From CAYVDH01 sp964450355 (lineage in GTDB: Bacteria; Bacteroidota; Bacteroidia; NS11-12g; UBA955): 19,540 nt of DNA. The translations under genes were made by a program, and so were the position numbers. Under the pieces are notes generated by a model. That model made no database searches and was not told the origin of the DNA. It saw nothing but the letters and a program-made list of their open reading frames with translations. The DNA is taken from assembly GCA_964450355.1 (NCBI GenBank), contig CAYVDH010000057.1:1-19540 (forward strand). Direction: 5' to 3'. Shown here in pieces: positions 7,201 through 14,064 of the stretch (its first letter is position 1; each line of letters starts with the position of its first letter).

Positions 7201-9299
7201 GAAATATTAGTCCAAGTTGCGCCTTTATTGATTGATTTGTAAACACCATAATTTGCTGAGGCATAAACAATGTTTGAATCTAGGTAATCTGCTTTAATGT
7301 CAGTAGGAGTAAATCCATCAGGAAGAGAGCAGCTAGTCCATGAAACGCTGCTGGCTGATGCATTGGCATTGGATGTTCTTTTAATGCTTGAGTTTCTTAC
7401 AACATACATCATGTTTTCGTTTACAGGTGATTGGTCAAAGGCAATAATATCATTAGTTTCCCCTGTGCTTATTTTTTCCCAAACGATAGATGAGCCAGGT
7501 GTAGCGCGAATATTAGTGCTTCTCCATAGATTTTTGTAACCTGCAAACATGGTAGTTGCAGTACTTCTATGAAGAGAATATGGGGCAACCCAATCTCCAG
7601 ATTCATTAATTCCATTTATTCCATCGCCAGCTATTGTCGAATAACTTCCTGTTGCTCCTGAGGTGCTTCTTCGAATTATGCCATTTGTGTAGGTGTTGAA
7701 ACAATATGTTGTGTTGCTGTAATCTACTAATGTTTCCATGCCATCACCACCACTTGTTGTATAAAATGTTGAACCATTATTGTTTGTCGCTGCACAGCCA
7801 TTGTCTTGTAATCCTCCTAGAACAATGCTGGAGTTGCTAGCGGATTGTCCTATTTTGTAAAACTGACCTATCCCTAAATTGTTGGTTATTTCTATCCAAC
7901 TTGAACCAGCATTATTAGTGTAATACAATCCACCATCATTACCTACGTATAAGTATCCATTATGGGGATTCCATTGATAAACATGTTGGTCAGCATGAAC
8001 AGAGCTAGCGCATGATGAACCAGAGAAATTAGTACCAACCCAATGACTTACTATGTTCCAGTTGACTCCTCCATCAGTGCTTTTCCAATTGTTAATTGAG
8101 CCTGCATATATGGTGTTCTCGTCATTAGGGTCAACAGCAAGACATAAATCATAAGTCGCTTGGCTTGATCCACCACTTCCATTACAAGCATAATCAAATA
8201 TATTAGGACTAGTGGACATAGTAGAAAATGAGACGCCAGAATCAGTGGACTTAAGCAATCCTGAAAAAACATTTGCCGATGCTGATGTTTGTATAATATA
8301 AACAATTGAAGGGTTGCTTTCGGCTACATCTATTACAATTCTTGAGCCTGCATTAGGGACGCCATTTGTTATTCTAGCCCAAGATATGCCATTGTCTGTT
8401 GAGCGGTATAATTCGGCTACAGATTGAATTTTGGCAGCATATAGTTGTTTGGGGTTGTATGGGTTTATTTTTAAATCCTTAAAGTTCCCTGTTAAGGTTT
8501 GAACCCAGTTAATACCGCCATTAGTTGTTCTGTAAATCCCTCCACTGGTTGCCGCAATTAATATTTTTTTGTTGTTTGGGTGCATTAACAAAACACCAAC
8601 AGTAACATTGCCCATGCCACTGCTTATTTTTTCCCAAGTAGTGCCACCATTCACAGTTTTATATACCCCAATTCCTGGAGCATTACCTCCATCTCTATCT
8701 CCAGTTCCTACATAAATAGTGTCGGCATTATTAGGGTCAATGATGATAGAACTAATGCCTAACATTGGTAAGTTGCCTGATATACTTGACCAAGTTGAAC
8801 CACTGTTAGTACTTTTCCATATTCCTCCGCTTGGAGTGCCAATATAAATTGTTGAGCTGCTACTTGGATGAAAGGCAATAGCAGATATTCGTCCCATTCC
8901 TGTTGGTTGGCCAGTATTGTTGGTGAAATAGGAGTTTGGTCCTAATAAAGACCAAGTTCCAGATGTTGATCTTTTGGTATTTGAATTCTTTTTGTTAAAA
9001 GTTTCCATGTACATGAGGTACTCATTGCTGACATGTTCAGGTGACTGAAGCATGCCGTTGTTTAACACTCGGCTAGAGTTGATGTACTCCCAACGTTTGA
9101 AAACATTGTATCCATTGCTTTTATAATCTGTTCTGTTTTCCCAATACTTATTAAATTGATTTTGTAAATCATAAAATTTTACATTGGGGTCTTGCATCAA
9201 TAGAAGCCAATCTTTAGAGGTTGAATCAGAAGATTGAGATTGTAAATTAAAATTGAAACAAATGGATAAAAAGAAAAAAAATAGTAGTGTATTTTTCAT
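4290..9299 (-). CDS. large secreted T9SS substrate with sortilin/BNR-type propeller
   Basis: This protein has 1669 residues. Residues 1-21 are a signal peptide (lysine-asparagine, then a hydrophobic run with FFFF, ending LQSQ). Residues about 110-780 contain repeated Asp-box motifs of the S/T-x-D/N-x-G-x-T/S-W type (for example near 162-170, 215-222, 257-265, 299-307, 350-357, 406-414, 460-468 and 688-697) and GGLQDNG at 495-501, typical of VPS10/sortilin-like or BNR beta-propellers. An Fn3-like domain covers about 788-890. A TSNWFTASNW segment opens a long Ser/Thr/Asn/Gly-rich, solenoid-like region to about 1440. The last 75 or so residues (NLSPMPCNN..., then NGIYNLVLIDKSG, then KIIV) are a type A T9SS sorting domain. 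It is therefore exported across the outer membrane and anchored or released at the surface. The propeller's ligand is unknown; adhesion or polymer binding is likely. Confidence 0.9.
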   Translation of the reverse strand: MKNTLLFFFFLSICFNFNLQSQSSDSTSKDWLLLMQDPNVKFYDLQNQFNKYWENRTDYKSNGYNVFKRWEYINSSRVLNNGMLQSPEHVSNEYLMYMETFNKKNSNTKRSTSGTWSLLGPNSYFTNNTGQPTGMGRISAIAFHPSSSSTIYIGTPSGGIWKSTNSGSTWSSISGNLPMLGISSIIIDPNNADTIYVGTGDRDGGNAPGIGVYKTVNGGTTWEKISSGMGNVTVGVLLMHPNNKKILIAATSGGIYRTTNGGINWVQTLTGNFKDLKINPYNPKQLYAAKIQSVAELYRSTDNGISWARITNGVPNAGSRIVIDVAESNPSIVYIIQTSASANVFSGLLKSTDSGVSFSTMSTSPNIFDYACNGSGGSSQATYDLCLAVDPNDENTIYAGSINNWKSTDGGVNWNIVSHWVGTNFSGSSCASSVHADQHVYQWNPHNGYLYVGNDGGLYYTNNAGSSWIEITNNLGIGQFYKIGQSASNSSIVLGGLQDNGCAATNNNGSTFYTTSGGDGMETLVDYSNTTYCFNTYTNGIIRRSTSGATGSYSTIAGDGINGINESGDWVAPYSLHRSTATTMFAGYKNLWRSTNIRATPGSSIVWEKISTGETNDIIAFDQSPVNENMMYVVRNSSIKRTSNANASASSVSWTSCSLPDGFTPTDIKADYLDSNIVYASANYGVYKSINKGATWTNISSNLPSLFTNCIALDKNTPGGIYVGNQTSVWYKNNTINDWILFSTGLPPVDIRELEIYYDATPANNKIRAATYGLGVWSSDLAEISVLNPLTFNANAFNTSQIDLNWTKNLAGNNVVIAYSLTGVFGAPSPGTSYSAGNSIPGGGTVIYIGSATTFSHSSLNPNTIYYYKIWSVNGSNNYSAGLLPISATTFGYNWTAGAGTSNWFTASNWGSNRVPLSNDNVYIPASAPFQPQINANGAVCASIAIEIGASLTMSSSTQYTLTVSGNFTNNGTFNAGIGVVDFNSSENQTIDGSTSTSFYKMNVNKSITNSILEVKSVISYTAPSPNDPLLINTGTFKLSSASTITPFRNAANLGLNAKFWNNGGTVSMNNSVTINSGTIQNTSGSLSIGTAQNHNILYLNNGQLIIEGGTVTVSGPFRPNSGSSSGTFNQSGGTFIVNTLGSTSTTRGVFEINPNAVFSMSGGSIEIQRNSSNTTADFILSANSHSVSGGTLKFGNASSISSRRFRLISNKILHNLHIDGNFSHNLHILNNGITLNGDLNIGNNDTLTTNGYSFEVKGNIINNGIINSGNSLLTLTGTSSQSINGSSISKIKKLTLNNPSGLNLIGTGNLQIDSQLIITNGIITTNSNMVIISDNGIISNAGPGKFINGFCRKIGDESFVFPVGKGLVYAPISISAPSSNTDHFTASYYSNTAHPTYDTTLKLSPVTSLSEKEYWLLNRTNGSSAVSVTLSWDNTRSGTIASTNDLLVARWDGAKWVSEGNASNTGNTSVGTITSNSVSNFSPFTLANLGAVPLSIKKISLIASKKSNYTSLLSWNIISDENTDITYSLERSHDLTQWSTLYSDKTLVNSGGNNNFTFTDYRPFSGINYYRLKTIDQQQVISYSSVQFLIFDSHNPVFNLSPMPCNNELTIQTSLTEFEVTLYDMNGKIVHQSNNSKIDVSTLTNGIYNLVLIDKSGIIHSSKIIVQH

Positions 9300-9359
9300 G
9301 TTGATGTTTAAATTAAGTTAGATTTTTTGCAGAATGACTATAATTTTTAATAACAATTG

Positions 9360-9367
9360 CAAAAGTA
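9360..9367 (-). promoter_or_regulatory. predicted -7 box TACTTTTG of the large T9SS gene
   Basis: It matches TAnnTTTG exactly. A TTTT stands where the -33 TTTG should be. The leader to the ATG at 9299 would be about 55 nt. Confidence 0.4.
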
Positions 9368-9443
9368 AAAACATTTGGGATCATTAAAAAATGGATTTAT
9401 ATTTTTATGCTATCCCAAAATCTAGCACTTTGTTTTTGATAAC

Positions 9444-9506
9444 CAAAAAATTTAAAAATCTCAAAATCAAAAAATCCCAAAATAATTAAATTCCAAAAAT
9501 AAATAA
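9444..9506. repeat. degenerate A-rich short repeat downstream of cphA
   Basis: Imperfect units made of AATCC-, ATCTC-, ATCCC- or ATTCC-like words separated by A-runs follow the cphA stop. On the minus strand they read as GGAATTT/GGGATTT/GAGATTT words. I remember similar low-complexity stretches between genes in other Bacteroidota. No hairpin terminator is visible. Confidence 0.35.
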
Positions 9507-9515
9507 ATTGTATTT

Positions 9516-12152
9516 CTATTGAATACTCAAAGTGCTGTTCCCATTGTCTTCTCGTTCTTTTAACTCCATGATTTGATCTAATGCATCTGGAACTACATCG
9601 CTACAAATTACAATAAACGAACCTTGTTCCGCATTTGAAATTGCATAATCTATGGCTTCTTTTTCCTGCTGTATGACAGTTACCTTTTTGTTTTTGTCAA
9701 TGTTGTTGATGCCTTTTAACATCAAATCAATTAGCTCGTTTTCTGTTCTGCCTCTTAAGTTCCTGTCTTGGCGTATGATGATTTCGTCAAATATTTTGGC
9801 AGCTTCTTCAGCTAGTGAAATGGTGTCCACATCTCTACGATCGCCCACGCCAGCAATGATGCCCACTTTTTTACTTGCCACTGTTTTACCAACAAATTTA
9901 CCAATGGCATTTAAGCCGGCAGTATTGTGTGCATAATCTACCATCACAGTGAAATTCTTAAAATTAAATAAGTTCATTCTACCTGGAGTTTGTGCAGGTG
10001 ATGGAATAAATGTTTGTAAAGCCGAACGTATATCTTCTATTTTGAAGTTGCGCAAATAAGCTGCAAGTATCACAGGTAAACAATTGGCAATGTTAAATTC
10101 TGCTCTTCCGCCAAATGTCAATGGAATATTACTTACTTTGTCTATTCTAATTTTCCAACTGCCTTTCATGATGGTGACAAATCCATTTTCATATACTGCT
10201 GCAATACCTCCATTTTTGCAATGGTCTATAATTCTTGAATTGGTTTCATCCATACTAAATAAAGCAACTTTACACTGAACATTATTTTTCATGGCATAAA
10301 CTAAATCATCGTCAGCGTTTAATATGGCATGTCCTTCAGGGAATACCGATTCTACAACTACCGATTTTACTTTTGCTAATTGCTCAATAGTATCTATGCC
10401 TTGCAATCCTAAATGGTCGGCAGCAATATTGGTGATAATGCCAATGTCACAATTGTGAAAACCTAGTCCAGCTCTTAGTATTCCGCCTCTTGCACATTCC
10501 AAAACGGCAAAATCAACTGTTGGGTCTTTCAATACAAATTCAGCAGAAATAGGTCCAGTACAATCGCCTTTCATCATCATTTCATTTTGAATATAAACGC
10601 CATCGGTAGTGGTATAACCCACTTTATAACCCACTTGCTTGCACAAATGAGCCATCAAACGGGTAGTGGTAGTTTTTCCATTAGTACCTGACACAGCAAT
10701 GATAGGTATTCTGCCATTAGAACCATTAGGGTATAACATGTCTATCACAGGTTCAGCAACATTACGAGCAATGCCCTCGGTAGGTTCAAGATGCATTCTG
10801 AAACCTGGAGCTGCATTCACTTCTAATATAGCTCCTCCGTTTTCAGAGATAGGAGTAGTTAAATCAGGAGCCATGATATCAATGCCACAAATGTCTAACC
10901 CAATGATTCGGGCTATTCTCTCGCACATAAACACATTGCTTGGATGCACCATGTCAGTGATATCTGTAGCTGTTCCACCTGTGCTGATATTGGCTGTAGG
11001 TTTTAATAACAATTCATAGTCTTTTACTAAAACAGTTTCAAGTGTAAAACCTTTTTCTTCTAATATATTTTCCGTAAAACTATCAACTTTGATGCTGGTC
11101 AATACTTTCTCATGTCCATATCCACGTCTTGGGTCACTGTTTACAATATCAATAAGTTCTTTGATGCTGTGTTTTCCATCACCAATAACACTTGCAGGAG
11201 TTCTTAGTGCTGCTGCAACAAATTTGTAATTAATCACTAAAATTCTGTGGTCGTATCCTGTAATGAATTTTTCAACAATCACAGATTTTGAGTATTTTTT
11301 AGCGGCATCAAATCCTAATTTTAATTCATCCCAATTTTTAATGTTGGTAGTAGCCCCTTTACCATGATTTCCATTGATGGGTTTGGTTACTAAAGGGTAG
11401 CCAATGCGAGAAGCTGCATTGGTCAAATCTTCTTCATCATAACAAATTCGACCTTTAGGCACTGGTATTTCAGCAGATTCAAGTAGGTTTTTAGTGTCTT
11501 CTTTATCACAGGCTATTTCTACAGCAATGCTGCTAGTAGTGCTTGCAACGGTTGCTTGTATTCTTTTTTGATTCACTCCATAACCCAATTGCACAAGTGA
11601 ACGTCCATTGAGACGAATAAAAGGAATTCTTCTTTTAATGGCTTCTTCAACAATGCTGCCAGTACTAGGACCAAGTCTTTCTTCTTCTCTTATTTCTCTT
11701 AATGTTTGAATGTCTTCTTCAAGATTAACAGGGGTATTATTGATCAATGCTTCAGCAATTCGAACAGATGCTTTTGCGGCATATACACCTGCTTTTTGTT
11801 CAAAATAATTAAAAACCACATTGTAAACACCTTTAGTAGTAGTTTCGCGAGTTCTTCCAAATCCGCAATTCATACCAGCTAAGGTTTGAATTTCGAGGGC
11901 AATGTGTTCAATGACATGTCCCATCCAGGTTCCTTCCTCTACTCTTTGAAAAAAACCTCCTGGTACACCAGGGCTACAACGGTGGTTGTACATGCTTGGA
12001 AATAAAATTTTCAAACGTTCCAAAAATCCATCAATGGTATTGGTTGGTCGTTGTTCCATGTCTTCCAAATCAAGACGCATTACAATTAATTTGTGTCTTC
12101 TAATGCTCCAGTAGTTAGGACCATTCATGGCTTTAATGTCTATAATTTTCAT
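9516..12152 (-). CDS. cphA: cyanophycin synthetase
   Basis: This is an 878-residue cytoplasmic enzyme of normal CphA1 length. It polymerises aspartate and arginine into the storage polymer cyanophycin using ATP. The N-terminal domain (1-160) starts KIIDIKAMNGPNYWSIRRHK and contains HVIEHIALEIQ. The ATP-grasp domain (about 215-475) has KPINGNHGKGATTNI at 257-271 and EVNAAPGFRMHLEPTEG at 444-460. The Mur-ligase-like domain (about 480-878) has the P-loop SGTNGKTTTT at 488-497, LECARGGILR at 551-560 and DYAHN at 739-743. All main motifs look intact. I start at the ATG at 12152, because the family begins M-K-I; an upstream non-ATG start would add ten unconserved residues. A TPR-protein gene lies 69 nt upstream on the same strand. 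No cyanophycinase or isoaspartyl dipeptidase gene is in the window. Confidence 0.95.
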   Translation of the reverse strand: MKIIDIKAMNGPNYWSIRRHKLIVMRLDLEDMEQRPTNTIDGFLERLKILFPSMYNHRCSPGVPGGFFQRVEEGTWMGHVIEHIALEIQTLAGMNCGFGRTRETTTKGVYNVVFNYFEQKAGVYAAKASVRIAEALINNTPVNLEEDIQTLREIREEERLGPSTGSIVEEAIKRRIPFIRLNGRSLVQLGYGVNQKRIQATVASTTSSIAVEIACDKEDTKNLLESAEIPVPKGRICYDEEDLTNAASRIGYPLVTKPINGNHGKGATTNIKNWDELKLGFDAAKKYSKSVIVEKFITGYDHRILVINYKFVAAALRTPASVIGDGKHSIKELIDIVNSDPRRGYGHEKVLTSIKVDSFTENILEEKGFTLETVLVKDYELLLKPTANISTGGTATDITDMVHPSNVFMCERIARIIGLDICGIDIMAPDLTTPISENGGAILEVNAAPGFRMHLEPTEGIARNVAEPVIDMLYPNGSNGRIPIIAVSGTNGKTTTTRLMAHLCKQVGYKVGYTTTDGVYIQNEMMMKGDCTGPISAEFVLKDPTVDFAVLECARGGILRAGLGFHNCDIGIITNIAADHLGLQGIDTIEQLAKVKSVVVESVFPEGHAILNADDDLVYAMKNNVQCKVALFSMDETNSRIIDHCKNGGIAAVYENGFVTIMKGSWKIRIDKVSNIPLTFGGRAEFNIANCLPVILAAYLRNFKIEDIRSALQTFIPSPAQTPGRMNLFNFKNFTVMVDYAHNTAGLNAIGKFVGKTVASKKVGIIAGVGDRRDVDTISLAEEAAKIFDEIIIRQDRNLRGRTENELIDLMLKGINNIDKNKKVTVIQQEKEAIDYAISNAEQGSFIVICSDVVPDALDQIMELKEREDNGNSTLSIQ

Positions 12153-12221
12153 ATGATGATTTAAGGATGGATTGTTTTGCAAAAAAGGATATTTTAACTA
12201 AAATAACAAGAGAAAGTTTTT

Positions 12222-13238
12222 TTATTGACAATGTTGAGTCAAAAAATCTTTGGCTTTAGTGTAACCAATTTGATTGGATTTGCGCCAGTCACTACAAGCT
12301 TCCTCGTTTAATTTTAGGTTGTGATAGGCTATGCCTCTATAAAAAAGCAACAAGCCCAATTCACTGTAATCATTGATAAGCGATTGGGTAAAATTGGCTA
12401 CAGCTTGGTTAAAATCATTTAATTGTAAATAGCAAAAACCGATATTAAAAAAGTAATCTGGGTTATTTGGTTTAAGCTTCGATAATTTTTGATAATCTAA
12501 AATGGCATCCTCATATTTTTTCAATGCAGTGTATGCATCTGCTCTGTTTTCTAATGCTTCATTTGATGTATTGGTATTTAGTAAAGCAATGTTGTAATTA
12601 TTGATTGCTTCATTAAATTCTCCTTTGTTGTAATAGGCATTACCTTTGAGTAAATATAAACTTGAGTCATTAGGGGAAAGAGAAAAACATTTGTTATAGT
12701 CATTTAATGCAGCATTCAACGAATCAATTTCAATGAATAGTGCAGCTCTTTTTTTGTATGATTCAATGTGTTTAGGGTGACTGTTGATGTATTTGCTTAT
12801 GGAGAAAATAGCAGAGGGATAATCTTGCATTTGTTCATAAAGCATTGAGAGAGAAATGTGAGTTTGCTCGGATTTGCTTAGTTGGTAATAAGTTAAAAAA
12901 TCAGCTTCAGCAAAAGTGAAATTATTAAGTGATTGATGAGCAAGTGCTCTATTGAAATAAGCCTCATACAAGGTAGTATCCAACAATAAGCTTTTATTAA
13001 AATAAACCAATGAAACAGAGGCTTTGTTGTTCATTAAATGGCAATAACCTAATTGGAAATATGTTTTAGCGTCTTTTGGATTTTGATTAAGAGATGATTC
13101 AAATAGTTCAATGGCTTTGTTGTACTGCTTTTTTTCAATGGCATTTAATCCAGAAATGTACAAGCTGTCATTATTTTGGGAAAAAATAGGATTCATAAAA
13201 AAAGTTAAAGAGACTAAAAAATAGAGTTGTTTAAACAT
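12222..13238 (-). CDS. secreted TPR-repeat protein
   Basis: This is a 338-residue protein with a signal peptide (MFKQLYFLVSLTFFMNPIFSQ, probable cleavage after Gln21) and then about eight consecutive tetratricopeptide repeats from residue 24 to about 325. Repeat signatures such as NPKDAKTYFQLGYCH, LYLLKGNAYYNKGEFNEAI and KPNNPDYFFNIGFCYLQL are clear. The C-terminus ends EEACSDWRKSNQIGYTKAKDFLTQHC, a tail often seen in Bacteroidota TPR proteins. It acts outside the inner membrane, presumably as a scaffold. I chose the ATG at 13238; the upstream TTG falls inside the -7 box. It precedes cphA on the same strand and could share its transcript, but a functional link with cyanophycin is not shown. 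Confidence 0.85.
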   Translation of the reverse strand: MFKQLYFLVSLTFFMNPIFSQNNDSLYISGLNAIEKKQYNKAIELFESSLNQNPKDAKTYFQLGYCHLMNNKASVSLVYFNKSLLLDTTLYEAYFNRALAHQSLNNFTFAEADFLTYYQLSKSEQTHISLSMLYEQMQDYPSAIFSISKYINSHPKHIESYKKRAALFIEIDSLNAALNDYNKCFSLSPNDSSLYLLKGNAYYNKGEFNEAINNYNIALLNTNTSNEALENRADAYTALKKYEDAILDYQKLSKLKPNNPDYFFNIGFCYLQLNDFNQAVANFTQSLINDYSELGLLLFYRGIAYHNLKLNEEACSDWRKSNQIGYTKAKDFLTQHCQ

Positions 13239-13256
13239 TGAATCAAAAATATTCAA

Positions 13257-13264
13257 CAAATATA
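13257..13264 (-). promoter_or_regulatory. predicted -7 box TATATTTG of the TPR gene
   Basis: It is a perfect TAnnTTTG 18 nt from the ATG at 13238. A TTTT at 13285-13288, 20 nt upstream, stands in for the -33 TTTG. It overlaps head to head with the comB promoter. Confidence 0.5.
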
Positions 13265-13273
13265 ATCTTAAAG

Positions 13274-13305
13274 TTTGATTATATAAAAATAGTCATTTAG
13301 TATTG
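13274..13305 (+). promoter_or_regulatory. predicted promoter TTTG-N20-TAGTATTG of comB
   Basis: A -33 TTTG (13274-13277) and a one-mismatch -7 box (13298-13305) have ideal 20-nt spacing. The box ends only 4 nt before the comB ATG, so the transcript would start at or next to the start codon. The -33 region interleaves with that of the divergent TPR promoter. Confidence 0.5.
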
Positions 13306-13309
13306 CAAA

Positions 13310-14017
13310 ATGAAGCAAGTAGAGGTGATATTGAGTCCGGCATTATTTCATTTGAGTGAAGTTAAAGGTAAAAATGTGGTAGTGATAGATATTTTAAGGG
13401 CAACATCCACCATTTGTACAGCTTTAGCGCATGGGGTTCACTCTGTAACCCCTGTAGATAATGTAGAGGAAGCGAAAAAATTCAAAGAATTAGGGTATTT
13501 AACCGCTGGAGAGAGAAACGGAGAAAAAATAGAGGGTTTTGATATGGGTAATTCACCTTATGAAAGCATGAATGAAAAATTAAAAGGCAGCAAGTTGGTA
13601 TTGACTACAACGAATGGAACAAAATGTGTAAATATGTCTAGAGAAGCTGGAGCAAAATCAATAATCATTGGGAGTTTTTTAAATGCTAATGCTGTGATTA
13701 ATTTTTTGAATGATAAAGAGGAAGATGTGGTTTTGTTTTGTGCAGGATGGAAGGACAAAGTGAATTTGGAAGATACTTTGTATGCTGGATATATCGCTTA
13801 TCAATTGTTGGGTGAAAATGCCACTGAAATTGATTCAACCAATATTGCAATTGATGTTTTTAAAGCGTCAAATGGTGATTTTCAGCAATATTTATTAAAA
13901 TCTTCACATTATCATCGTTTATCTAAATTTCACTTTGATGAAGATTTGAAATTTTGTTTACAAACAGATGTTTATAATATTTTGCCTTTTTTAATCGAAA
14001 ATGAAATAAAAATTTAA
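13310..14017 (+). CDS. comB: ComB-family 2-phosphosulfolactate phosphatase
   Basis: This is a 235-residue cytoplasmic protein of normal family length. Conserved ComB motifs are present: VVVIDILRATSTI at 23-35, GNSPYE at 80-85, TTTNGTKC at 99-106 and AGWKDKVNLEDTLYAG at 145-160, which together form the Mg-dependent phosphatase site. In methanogens ComB removes phosphate from 2-phosphosulfolactate in coenzyme M synthesis. Many bacteria carry homologues, and their true substrate is often untested. No other coenzyme M or sulfolactate genes are here. It is divergent from the TPR gene with a 71-nt shared promoter region, and is followed 47 nt later by a separately promoted T9SS gene. Assignment to the family is secure; the reaction in this organism is inferred. 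Confidence 0.88.
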   Translation: MKQVEVILSPALFHLSEVKGKNVVVIDILRATSTICTALAHGVHSVTPVDNVEEAKKFKELGYLTAGERNGEKIEGFDMGNSPYESMNEKLKGSKLVLTTTNGTKCVNMSREAGAKSIIIGSFLNANAVINFLNDKEEDVVLFCAGWKDKVNLEDTLYAGYIAYQLLGENATEIDSTNIAIDVFKASNGDFQQYLLKSSHYHRLSKFHFDEDLKFCLQTDVYNILPFLIENEIKI

Positions 14018-14036
14018 TTGGATATGAAATTAATTA

Positions 14037-14044
14037 TATATTTG
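14037..14044 (+). promoter_or_regulatory. predicted -7 box TATATTTG of the Omp28-like gene
   Basis: It is a perfect TAnnTTTG 20 nt before the ATG. A TTG at 14018-14020 is 16 nt upstream, slightly closer than ideal. Confidence 0.5.
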
Positions 14045-14064
14045 AAAATTATTATCAAATTAAT

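Noticed and set aside
4290..9299. Repeated Asp-box and solenoid coding stretches as a DNA repeat or CRISPR-like array
   Set aside because: The repetition is at protein level only; nucleotide units are diverged and continue the reading frame.
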